The notes below the pieces were generated by a model. The model had not been told where the DNA came from. It made no database searches and was given only the letters and a program-made list of their open reading frames with translations. A stretch of 64,000 bases of DNA, taken from positions 1,612,001 to 1,676,000 of the forward strand of contig JAWLAZ010000001.1 in the NCBI GenBank assembly GCA_041395205.1, given 5' to 3'. The first letter of the stretch is position 1; each line of letters begins with the position of its first letter. This DNA comes from JAHEFU01 sp041395205. Its GTDB lineage: Bacteria; 4484-113; JAFGCY01. This document shows positions 26,332 to 33,870 of this stretch, piece after piece. The translations under genes were made by a program, and so were the position numbers.

Positions 26332-28185
26332 CTAGCTGACGCTGATCTGCCAGTTGTCGATGTCCGCCTCAGGAATGGTGAACACGTTGGTGTTGGCCTG
26401 GGGGTTGATCTGCTCGTCGGTGTAGAAGTCCACTTCGAGTTCCACCGCGATCGGGGTGAGGAGCTGGTCCAGCACCTCGCCGTCCTGGTTCACGTTGTCA
26501 ATCAGGTTGATGCCGCGGTCGCAGGTGAAGAACTGCACGGTGAAGTTCTCCGGGCGCTGCTCCGCGAGGTCATAGAACACGTTGGGGTCGATCACGAGCT
26601 GGAACTGGTTGTTGGCAAAGCGCCCGTCCACGTACCAGGGGTAGACCTGGCTGAGGATGTCCGGGAGGGTGTCCGTCCAGTAGCGCTCGGCGGTGGTGTA
26701 GTTGTTCTTGCCGAGCCCGTAGAAGATCGAGATCGAGCTGCCGCCGTCCTCCAGTGAGGTGTGCGGCACGATCAGCTCCTCGCGGCTGAGGTCGTCGACA
26801 GCCGCGACCTCGATGCGCGTGGGCTGCAGGCCGGTGAGGTAGGTGATCGTGTCATTGACCCAGGCGAACTCCGTCACCACGCTGTCGGGGTCCGGGGCGA
26901 TGCGCCCGCCCTCCTGGATGAACAGCGACTGGTCAAGGTTGTCAGGATCACCGGTCACGAGCACGATGTCGGTGTCGTTGTCATTGCCGGTCTCATGCGA
27001 GATGCAGTAGGTGGGCACGTTGCTGCCCGTGCCGAAGGCCACGGGGCTGTCCGGCAGCAGGCCGTCCACGTCCGTGACCCAGGCCCCCGCAGCCCCCGTG
27101 CCATCCGGGTTCTGCCAGCAGGCCAGCACGGCCTCGCGCGAGAGGTAGCCATTGCCGATGTCGGCGCTGAAGCAGCGCCCGGGCACGCTGAGCTGCGCCC
27201 GCTCCGTGAGGCTGCCGTCGGTGGCGACGTCCAGCACGCGCACCCCGCCGGTCGTGGCATCCAGCAGCTCCTCGGCCACGGCCAGGCTGTCCACGCCTGT
27301 CTCGAGCTGGCCGGCCTGCAGGCTGAGCGCCGTGTCGTCAACCGTGAAGGGCGCGTTGGCGGTGAAGGTTCCGTCGGCATTGCCGAGCAGCACCGTCACC
27401 TGGCGCACCCCGCCGCTCTCGCCGATCAGCGCGATGTCGGCGATGGCATCGTTGTTGAATTCGTCCATGATGCTGTCAATCAGCACGTCGATCCCGAGCG
27501 GCTGGTCCGTGAGCGCGGTGAACTCGGCGTTGCCATTGCCCTGCAGTACGCGCAGGAAGGGCGCGGTCGCGGTGTTGCCGGCATCCAGCACCACCACGTC
27601 GCGGTTGCCGTCGGTGTCGAAGTCGTAGTTGTGGCAGCGCCAGGGTCGCACGCCGGTGCTGATGTCGCGCACCGGCTCGAAGTAGACCGGCTCGAGCAGG
27701 TTGTCCTGCACGGCGATGCTCTGCACGATCTGCGTCACGCCCTCATCGGCGCAGGCCACCACGATGTCGCCGAAGTTGTTGCCATCGGCGTCGAAGGTCG
27801 TGGTGCAGACCGGGCCGTCGCCGGTGCCGATCACGGTCGGGCCCGCGGGCATCTGCTTCGTGAGCAGCTGCACGCCGCCGCTGTCGGGATGGAAGCCGAC
27901 GTACAGCTCCCAGTTCAGGGCGCGCAACTCGTTGTTGAGCTCATCCAGCGGGCGGTCCACGGCATTCGTGCTGGGGGCCTTGCTGAAGTTGAAGACGGTG
28001 TAGTACCAGTAGTCCGGGCTGAACTGGTTGCCACGCACGCTCCAGATGATGCTCACCTCATCCGGGTAAGGCACAATGTCCAGCCCGGTGTTGGCATCAT
28101 GGGCGCAGCCGCCGGCGCAGAGCGCGATGACGAGGGCCACGAGCGCGAGGCCGCGGGACAGCGGTGTTATGCAGATGCGGGGCAT
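26332..28185 (-). CDS. lipoprotein with VCBS/FG-GAP-type repeats
   Basis: 617 residues from the ATG at 28185, the start that puts the signal peptide first (GLALVALVIALCAGGC; the Cys near residue 27 is the lipid site). Repeats such as TTFDADGNNFGDIVVACAD, YDFDTDGNRDVVVLDAG and NNDAIADIALIGESGG are beta-propeller FG-GAP/VCBS units. Later parts (PQANTNVFTIPEADIDNW) are less clear. Probably surface-anchored. TATAAT (28195-28200, minus strand) ends 9 nt before the ATG and no Shine-Dalgarno is visible, so the leader would be about 2-3 nt. First gene of a four-gene leftward operon. Confidence 0.72.
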   Translation of the reverse strand: MPRICITPLSRGLALVALVIALCAGGCAHDANTGLDIVPYPDEVSIIWSVRGNQFSPDYWYYTVFNFSKAPSTNAVDRPLDELNNELRALNWELYVGFHPDSGGVQLLTKQMPAGPTVIGTGDGPVCTTTFDADGNNFGDIVVACADEGVTQIVQSIAVQDNLLEPVYFEPVRDISTGVRPWRCHNYDFDTDGNRDVVVLDAGNTATAPFLRVLQGNGNAEFTALTDQPLGIDVLIDSIMDEFNNDAIADIALIGESGGVRQVTVLLGNADGTFTANAPFTVDDTALSLQAGQLETGVDSLAVAEELLDATTGGVRVLDVATDGSLTERAQLSVPGRCFSADIGNGYLSREAVLACWQNPDGTGAAGAWVTDVDGLLPDSPVAFGTGSNVPTYCISHETGNDNDTDIVLVTGDPDNLDQSLFIQEGGRIAPDPDSVVTEFAWVNDTITYLTGLQPTRIEVAAVDDLSREELIVPHTSLEDGGSSISIFYGLGKNNYTTAERYWTDTLPDILSQVYPWYVDGRFANNQFQLVIDPNVFYDLAEQRPENFTVQFFTCDRGINLIDNVNQDGEVLDQLLTPIAVELEVDFYTDEQINPQANTNVFTIPEADIDNWQISVS

Positions 28186-28193
28186 GCTGCGAC

Positions 28194-28200
28194 TATTATA
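28194..28200. promoter_or_regulatory. shared -10 element, two directions
   Basis: TATTATA reads TATTAT on the plus strand (toward the recombinase) and TATAAT on the minus strand (toward the VCBS lipoprotein). It is the best hexamer in the short divergent gap. No clear -35 is seen on either side. Confidence 0.45.
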
Positions 28201-28292
28201 GTGATGGCCATACCTCATATATATGCAGAGAGTGCATCGGGCAGGTCTGTTCAATGTTAAACACGCAGCAGCCGGGGGATGGCGGGAGCCGG

Positions 28293-29495
28293 ATGGGCTT
28301 TTTGGACTGGCTTACGCGGGTCTGCGGGCGCAGCCGGGCCACGGCCGAGGCCTATGCGCGGGATACGGCGGCCTACATGGACTGGGCTGCGGGCCAGGGG
28401 CTGACGGCAGCGCAGGCCCTGAACCGGGCGCAGCTCGGGCTGTATCTGATGGAGCGCATGCAGCCGAAGCGGCGCTGGGCCGGGGAGGAGCGGCAGCTCG
28501 GGGCCAGGAGCGCGGCGCGCGTGGTCTCGGCGCTGCGGATCTACCAGAGCTGGCTGCGCTTCAACGGCGAGCTGGACGGCGCGGACGGGTTCGATCCGGA
28601 GCCGCCGAAGTACAGCCGCCGGCTGCCGGACTACTACAACACGGATGAAATGCAGGCGCTGGTCTGCGCCTGGGAGGGGGAGCGCGGGCCGCTGGCGCTG
28701 CGCAACTCGGCGATGCTGCACCTGCTGTATGCGACGGGGATCCGCGCGAGTGAGCTGTGCGGGCTGAACCTCGGCGATGTGGAGCCTCGCGCGCGGCTCC
28801 TGCGGGTGCGGGGCAAGGGCAACCGCGAGCGGGTCGTGCCCTATGGCGCACGGGCAGCTGCGGCACTGGAGCGCTGGCTGGAGGTGCGAAACCTGCTTTC
28901 GCACAATGGGCCGGACAAGCTCGGGGATCGGGGATCGGGTTTCGGGGATCCGCAGACAAGTCCCGGGGATCGGGTATCGGGTTTCGGGGATCCGCAGGCA
29001 AGTCCCGGGGATCGGGGATCGGGTTTCGGGGATCCGCAGAGCTCTCAATCTGACTCGCGCCAGCGCACTTCCGAAACCGGAAACCGGAAACCCGACTACC
29101 GCGCCGCCGATGCCGGAAACCGGAATCCGGATACAGGAATGCGGAAACCCGAAACCGGAAACCGGAAACCTGAAAACGGGTCCCCGGTCCCCGGTCCCTC
29201 CGACAGGCCGGCGGATGCCCTGTTCCTCAACCACCGCGGCGGGCGGCTGACGCGCCGCGGCCTGCATGACGTGGTGGACCGCTCCGCGCTCAGGGCCGGG
29301 ATCGTGAAGTCGGTCTCCACGCATAAGCTGCGCCATGCCTGCGCCACGCACCTGCTGGAGGGCGGGGCGGACGTGCGCCTCGTGCAGGAACTGCTGGGCC
29401 ACCAGTCACTGGCCACCACCCAGGTCTATACGGCGGTCACCCGCACCCAGCTCCTCGACGCCTTCGACCGGGCACACCCAAGGGCGAAGAAGTAG
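28293..29495 (+). CDS. tyrosine recombinase (XerC/XerD type) with a repeat insertion
   Basis: 400 residues from ATG 28293 (GGGAG upstream; 28254 is the alternative). SAM-like N-terminal domain: RATAEAYARDTAAYMDW. The catalytic set is complete: R in YATGIRASELCGL, K in VRGKGNRERVVPYG, H-x-x-R in STHKLRHACATHLL, H in LLGHQSLATTQVYT, and Y in the same block. Normal Xer proteins are about 300 residues. The extra 100 lie between WLEVRNLL and DALFLNHRGGRL and are coded by GGGGATCGGG and CCGGAAACC repeats (three 14-residue units, DRGSGFGDPQTSPG). The frame stays open. It could be the chromosomal XerC or serve the restriction island beside it. Confidence 0.85.
   Translation: MGFLDWLTRVCGRSRATAEAYARDTAAYMDWAAGQGLTAAQALNRAQLGLYLMERMQPKRRWAGEERQLGARSAARVVSALRIYQSWLRFNGELDGADGFDPEPPKYSRRLPDYYNTDEMQALVCAWEGERGPLALRNSAMLHLLYATGIRASELCGLNLGDVEPRARLLRVRGKGNRERVVPYGARAAAALERWLEVRNLLSHNGPDKLGDRGSGFGDPQTSPGDRVSGFGDPQASPGDRGSGFGDPQSSQSDSRQRTSETGNRKPDYRAADAGNRNPDTGMRKPETGNRKPENGSPVPGPSDRPADALFLNHRGGRLTRRGLHDVVDRSALRAGIVKSVSTHKLRHACATHLLEGGADVRLVQELLGHQSLATTQVYTAVTRTQLLDAFDRAHPRAKK
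28912..29212 (+). repeat. in-frame repeat DNA inside the recombinase gene
   Basis: Three 42-bp units built from GGGGATCGGG, GGTTTCGGGGATCCGCAG and CAAGTCCC, then a run of CCGGAAACCGGAAACC and CCGGTCCCCGGTCCC words. The unit length is a multiple of three and there is no stop. Similar words are in the delta' gene (34085-34440) and in the gap at 45297-45320. Confidence 0.85.
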
Positions 29496-29504
29496 GGGAT
29501 TGAC

Positions 29505-29520
29505 GAATATTTATGCATGA
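29505..29520 (+). repeat. left inverted repeat of the AT-rich island
   Basis: GAATATTTATGCATGA matches 14 of 16 bases with the reverse complement of 31531-31546 (GAATATTTATTCACGA). Together they bracket the AT-rich DUF262 island. They may be the borders, or simply promoter AT tracts. Confidence 0.45.
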
Positions 29521-29535
29521 TGTAAAAATCTTTCC

Positions 29536-31266
29536 ATGCAAATGCAAATCGAATTGGATGCTGGACCTGTAAATCTTTCAAAGCTCTTTGGAAAACCCTC
29601 AGAATTCATTTCTCCCCTTTTCCAAAGAAGGTACGTATGGGCAAGCAAAGAAATTAGAGCACTTTGGGATGATATAGAAAAAATTAGAGACACGGAAGAA
29701 AGTAGCACATTCCTTGGGGCACTAGTTTTTGAGATCAAAAGTTCAGGAAAAGCGTTTAAGCCGGATGAAATTTGGATTATTGATGGACAGCAACGGCTTA
29801 CGACATTGTATTGTTTTCTGCTTAGATTTGCTATAGAGTTGGATGTTAATAGTCAGTCGATTTATGCAAAAAACATGTATCAGAAGTATTTGTTCAACGA
29901 TGTAGAAGATGGAGTATATGCGCCAAGATTGCATCCGACAATTCTTGATAATCACACTTTCAATACTCTATTCCAAGATTGTAAGACAATAAAGCCAAAG
30001 TTGAAGCATAGCTTTGGAGATTCTAACAATAGACTCGCCGCAGCTTACAAAGAAATTAGCAAAATTGTAAAATCTGCTTGTTCACCTGATGGAGATTTCA
30101 ATTTCGAAGCCGCTGAGCAGTATGTAGAAATAATTCTAAACCAATTGAAATTTATTCAAATTTCATTAGGTGACAAGGAGCAGGCGCATCAAGTATTTGA
30201 TAGTCTCAATTCTAAGGGAACCAAACTCGAGAATGGCGATCTGATTCGCAATATTGTCTTTGCCAAAGTATATAACAATCCTGAAGAAGCAAACAATATT
30301 TACAACTGGAAGTGGTTGCCATTAGAGAAAAAACTTGGACAGCACTTTGAGGATTACTTTTTCCCATTTACATTGATACACAAGCCTACTATTACTAAAA
30401 CGCAAATGCTGTCGGAGCTCAGGAAGAAGTGGAAGGAGATGACTCCAGAGGAGATAGTTGACGATTTGGAAGAATATCTGGACGTATTTATGATGATCGT
30501 TCAGCCAACAAAAAACCTAGCGGACGAACTTAGTTTTTCGTCAAAAGTTCTCAAAAGCATTTATACACTTCATAGAATGAAGATTCTGTCGAGCGTTTAC
30601 CCATACCTGATGAGAGTATTAAATCAATACAAGGTTGGCAACTTGAGTGAAAGCACAGTTGTTCAAATGAATTTACTACTTGAATCGTTTATGGTAAGAA
30701 GATCATTTGCCGGTTTTGAGCCGACCGGATTACACGCGCTGTTCAAGAACTTGTGGGAATACACGAAAGGTGATCCAAGAAAATTCATTGAAATCGTTGA
30801 ACAGAACAAGACTGTGCAGTTTCCAAGTGATCTAGAATTTGTAAATGATATTAAATACAATTCTCTATATGGAAGAAAGCTAGCTTCATTTATTATACTT
30901 GAGTATGAGCGTTCAATCATTCAAGGCGATATCGTTGAAGTAGATAAGCCTTCAATTGATCATGTTGTACCAAAGGTATTAGATGAACAATGGGCAAAGG
31001 TATTTCCAAGTGAGGAGCACAAGGAAATCAAGGATACTTGGGCGAACTTGGTGCCGCTTAGCAGTAAAGCAAACTCTGAGAAGTCCAGAAAGAGCTGGAA
31101 AGATATTCAAGAGCTATATCGAACCGAAACAATCTATAAGACAACTAAGAAGCTTGCCGAAGATTATACAGACTGGAATTTGGAAGCACTAAACACAAGA
31201 GCAGAAGTGCTAAGTTCTTGGGCTGTAGCCAGGTGGCCTAAAGACAATCTCGGGGACTTACAATAA
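29536..31266 (+). CDS. DUF262/DUF1524 (GmrSD-like) restriction-type protein
   Basis: 576 residues, far richer in A+T than its neighbours. The DUF262 part (1-230) has FQRRYVW, IIDGQQRLTTLY and the VFDSLNSKGTKLENGDLIRN block, as in ParB-like GmrS nucleotide-binding domains. The C-terminal part has IDHVVPKVL and LVPLSSKANSEKS, the HNH core of DUF1524 (GmrD). Fused proteins of this kind are modification-dependent type IV restriction enzymes, and also appear in other defence systems. The N-terminus MQMQIELDAGPVNLSKLFG is normal for the family. Its 3' end overlaps the small opposing gene by 9 bp. It is probably an acquired defence gene. Confidence 0.85.
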   Translation: MQMQIELDAGPVNLSKLFGKPSEFISPLFQRRYVWASKEIRALWDDIEKIRDTEESSTFLGALVFEIKSSGKAFKPDEIWIIDGQQRLTTLYCFLLRFAIELDVNSQSIYAKNMYQKYLFNDVEDGVYAPRLHPTILDNHTFNTLFQDCKTIKPKLKHSFGDSNNRLAAAYKEISKIVKSACSPDGDFNFEAAEQYVEIILNQLKFIQISLGDKEQAHQVFDSLNSKGTKLENGDLIRNIVFAKVYNNPEEANNIYNWKWLPLEKKLGQHFEDYFFPFTLIHKPTITKTQMLSELRKKWKEMTPEEIVDDLEEYLDVFMMIVQPTKNLADELSFSSKVLKSIYTLHRMKILSSVYPYLMRVLNQYKVGNLSESTVVQMNLLLESFMVRRSFAGFEPTGLHALFKNLWEYTKGDPRKFIEIVEQNKTVQFPSDLEFVNDIKYNSLYGRKLASFIILEYERSIIQGDIVEVDKPSIDHVVPKVLDEQWAKVFPSEEHKEIKDTWANLVPLSSKANSEKSRKSWKDIQELYRTETIYKTTKKLAEDYTDWNLEALNTRAEVLSSWAVARWPKDNLGDLQ

Positions 31267-31521
31267 AGATTTCTTTAGTTTGTCCTTTACAAATCTCTCG
31301 TCGTCCTTAGAAAAACTAGATAAACCGTCCTTCATACTGTTAGGATCTATCGCTAGGAAATTACCTAGCTTCATCGCAACACTTGCCGGTGTGCGGTCAA
31401 TTTCTTTTGCTACTTGAACGATCTCTGGATTTTTAGCAGTGAATTCATTTGATTCATGCTTTGTGTAGAGTTTCCACACGGCTTCTCGCTCTTTATCAGT
31501 CCATTTGCGTCCAGCTGCCAT
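31258..31521 (-). CDS. small protein like the N-terminal domain of HNH nucleases
   Basis: 87 residues from the ATG at 31521 (GAGGGAG before it). KWTDKEREAVWKLYTKH, NPEIVQVAKEIDRTPASVAMKLGNF, and LAIDP.SMKDGLSSFSKDD form the helical domain often fused in front of HNH endonucleases, where it may recognise DNA or modified bases. Here the nuclease part is absent, so it could be a stand-alone adaptor, a decayed nuclease or a regulator. Same AT-rich composition as the DUF262 gene, with which it converges. Confidence 0.6.
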   Translation of the reverse strand: MAAGRKWTDKEREAVWKLYTKHESNEFTAKNPEIVQVAKEIDRTPASVAMKLGNFLAIDPNSMKDGLSSFSKDDERFVKDKLKKSLL

Positions 31522-31530
31522 ACGACTCCC

Positions 31531-31546
31531 TCGTGAATAAATATTC
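31531..31546 (-). repeat. right inverted repeat of the AT-rich island
   Basis: TCGTGAATAAATATTC, the near-complement of 29505-29520. Base composition returns to GC-rich directly after it. Confidence 0.45.
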
Positions 31547-31634
31547 ATGTGATTATCTCACAGATCCCAGGCTAAGCTGTTAGGCAGGACAGACTGCTGC
31601 TGCGCGTTGCCAAGCGGGGGCAGCGAGGAGGCCT

Positions 31635-31871
31635 ATGGTGGAGAAGATTTACGAGTTGCGGCTGAAGGCCGTGGATGTGTACCAGTTGCTGGATGCACTG
31701 GATACGCGGGCGGAGTGCTACGAGAAGACGGCGCTGTATCTGGACGAAGGGGCGCTGGACGAGCCCTTCATCATCGAGGAAGTGACCGACGCCGAGGAGG
31801 CCCGGGGGATTGCCGGGCACTTCCGCGCTGTGCAGGCGGAGATTCAGCGGCAGATAGCGGGTAGTCAGTAG
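31635..31871 (+). CDS. small protein, unknown
   Basis: 78 residues; GAGGAGG lies 9 nt before the ATG. An acidic, helical protein (VDVYQLLDALDTRAECYEKTA, EEVTDAEEARGIAGHF) without membrane segment or cysteine pair. No family recognised. The last residues and stop (AGSQ) come from the GTAGTCAGTAG at the edge of a repeat region, so its end may have been replaced. Confidence 0.55.
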   Translation: MVEKIYELRLKAVDVYQLLDALDTRAECYEKTALYLDEGALDEPFIIEEVTDAEEARGIAGHFRAVQAEIQRQIAGSQ

Positions 31872-32434
31872 AACAGTGGTCAGTGGTCAGGCGACCGCAG
31901 GCCGCGGAGCGCAGGTTCCCGGCAGCCGGACATCCGGGGGGGGATCAGGCCGCAGGCCTGATCGCCACGGTGGGGATGTCGATTTGGGTCGCGCTGCCGC
32001 TTGGTGGGGGGAGAGGTAAGAACTGCAGGAAGATCAGGCGACAGCATGTCGCCGCTAAGTCCGTCATTGCCCGTGAGGCTTGCGCCAGACCGCTGAGGGC
32101 TTGCGCGAGGCGGAGGGGTGGCTGGAGTGTGGCTCTTGAGAGCCACAGGGCCTGTCGGTCTCAGACCGACACACCGTCGACGCGTCAGACCTCCGTTGTC
32201 ATCCTGACGGATGACTCCTTGTCAGCTTTACAGCTGACCTCCGTTGCCACGCATTGCACCGGGCCTCCCCGCCAGACCGGCGAGGGCTCGCACGAGGCGG
32301 AAGGAGAATGGAGTGTGGCTCTTGAGAGCCACAGGGCCTTGTCGGTCTCAGACCGACACACCGTCACCGGGCCTCCCCGCCGGACCTCCGGCAGCCGGAA
32401 ATTGCGTAAACGCAGCAAACAAGCCAAACAGGTG
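31872..32434 (-). repeat. hairpin-module array before the first RRM gene
   Basis: Two copies (32120-32175 and 32312-32365) of a 56-bp unit with two perfect hairpins, GTGGCTCT-TG-AGAGCCAC and TGTCGGTCT-C-AGACCGACA. Between them are GTCATCC-TGAC-GGATGAC, GTCAGCT-TTAC-AGCTGAC and other CCTCC-linked hairpins. The left 200 bp hold further palindromes (CAGGCCGCAGGCCTG, GGCGACAGCATGTCGCC) and a run of 8 G near 31938. No gene is seen. Confidence 0.8.
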
Positions 32435-32577
32435 TATAATGGTGTCAGATGTCCGCCGTTCGCGGCCACCAAGCATGAATATGGCCTTTTGGCACTGCAA
32501 ACTTGCAACTTGCCCAATCCCGAATCGCTGTACCCCAGGCTCCGTGCACATCAATATCTATTTTCGGAGATTCAGCG
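32435..32577 (+). promoter_or_regulatory. promoter and structured leader of RRM gene 1
   Basis: TATAAT at 32435-32440 starts a leader of about 130 nt. A hairpin GCCG-TTCG-CGGC is at 32455-32466. Near the end, ATCGCTG (32524-32530) is complementary to CAGCGAT (32573-32579, including the AU of the start codon), and CTCC (32540-32543), nested inside, is complementary to the GGAG ribosome site (32566-32569). The same elements in the same order precede RRM gene 2. The fold would hide both ribosome site and start codon. Confidence 0.7.
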
Positions 32578-32874
32578 ATGAATATCTACGCAGGTAACCT
32601 GTCCTATTCCACAACTGAAGCGGAACTCAACTCCGCCTTCGCCGCGCACGGCAGCGTGCAGAGCTGCCGCATCATCAGTGACCGCGACAGCGGCCGCTCC
32701 AAGGGCTTCGGCTTCGTCGAGATGAGCGACAGCGATGCGCAAGCCGCGATCGGGGCGCTCAACGGCAGCAGCCTCAACGGCAACACCATCAAGGTGAACG
32801 AAAGCCAGCCTCGTCCCCAGGATAACCGCGGCGCTGGCGGCGCTGGCCGTGGCCGCAGCGGTGGCGGCTGGTAG
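32578..32874 (+). CDS. glycine-rich RNA-binding protein (RRM) 1
   Basis: 98 residues. One RRM domain: RNP2 is IYAGNLSY (residues 3-10) and RNP1 is KGFGFVEM (around 42-49). A short Gly/Arg tail follows (GAGGAGRGRSGGGW). Single-RRM proteins of this size are typical of cyanobacteria and several other phyla, where they bind mRNA and are often cold-inducible. The long structured leader with a buried ribosome site agrees with post-transcriptional control. A terminator follows 45 bp after the stop. A paralogue is at 35747. Confidence 0.93.
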   Translation: MNIYAGNLSYSTTEAELNSAFAAHGSVQSCRIISDRDSGRSKGFGFVEMSDSDAQAAIGALNGSSLNGNTIKVNESQPRPQDNRGAGGAGRGRSGGGW

Positions 32875-32919
32875 GCTGCCGCAGGCGTGGTTCGCCGCGC
32901 ATGAATATTGCAGACAAGG

Positions 32920-32944
32920 GGGCGGAGGAAACTCCGCCCTTTTT
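32920..32944 (+). terminator. terminator of RRM gene 1
   Basis: GGGCGGAG, loop GAAA, CTCCGCCC, TTTTT. Its design matches the terminator of RRM gene 2 at 36130. Confidence 0.93.
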
Positions 32945-33004
32945 CATGGGGGCCGGGCAGCGGACAGTGGATGCCGGAGCGGGAAATCGGAACCGGACGC
33001 GACG

Positions 33005-33870
33005 CTTAGCTTCGATTGACCGCCGAGGGCTTGCACGAGGCGGAAGGAGAACGGAGTGTGGCTCTTGAGAGCCACAGGGCCATGTCGGTCTCAGACCGAC
33101 ACACCGTCACCGGGCCTCCCCGCCGGACCTCCGTTGCCCGGTTTGCACCGGGCCTCCGTTGTCATCCTGACGGATGACCTCCTTGTCAGCTTTACAGCTG
33201 ACCTCCGTTGCCCGGTTTGCACCGCGCCTCCGCGCCAGACCGCTGAGGGCTTGCGCGAGGCGGCAGGAGAACGGAGTGTGGCTCTTGAGAGCCACAGGGC
33301 CATGTCGGTCTCAGACCGACACACCGTTAGCGCGACCCGGATGCGCAGCCGCAGCGCCAGACCGCCGAGGGCTTGCGCGAGGCGGCAGGAGAACGGAGTG
33401 TGGCTCTTGAGAGCCACAGGGCCTTGTCGGTCTCAGACCGACACACCGTAGACGCGTCAGACCTCCGTTGTCATCCTGACGGATGACCTCCTTGTCAGCT
33501 TTACAGCTGACCTCCGATTGCCCGGTTGGCACCGGGCCTCCCCGCCAAACCTCCCGATACAGCGCGACCCGGATGCGCGGATGCGCAGCCGTAGCGCCAG
33601 ACCGCCGAGGGCTTGCACGAGGCGGAAGGAGAACGGAGTGTGGCTCTTGAGAGCCACAGGGCCATGTCGGTCTCAGACCGACACACCGTCAACGGGCCAG
33701 ACCTCCGTTGTCATCCTGACGGATGACCTCCTTGTCAGCTTTACAGCTGACCTCCGGTTTGCCCGGTTTGCACCGGGCCTCCCGCCAGACCTCCATTTCA
33801 GCGCGACCCGGATGCGCGAATGCGCAGCCGCCAGCGCCAGACCGCCGAGTGCTTGCACGAGGCGGAAGAT
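33005..33870 (-). repeat. tandem composite array of hairpin modules
   Basis: Four copies of the two-hairpin 56-bp unit (about 33052-33108, 33273-33328, 33396-33450, 33637-33691), separated by CCTCC-linked hairpins (GTCATCC-TGAC-GGATGAC, GTCAGCT-TTAC-AGCTGAC, GCCCGGT-TTGC-ACCGGGC) and by GCGCGACCCGG...CGCAGCGCC segments. Longer units of about 230 bp recur. On the minus strand the linkers read GGAGG and many loops are GCAA or GTAA. All six frames contain long accidental ORFs here because the repeats have no stop; none is a gene. Confidence 0.85.

Noticed and set aside
25252..26335. 348-codon plus-strand frame under the DUF2993 gene
   Set aside because: Shadow frame; the minus strand has the anchor helix and DUF2993 motifs and is coupled to its neighbours.
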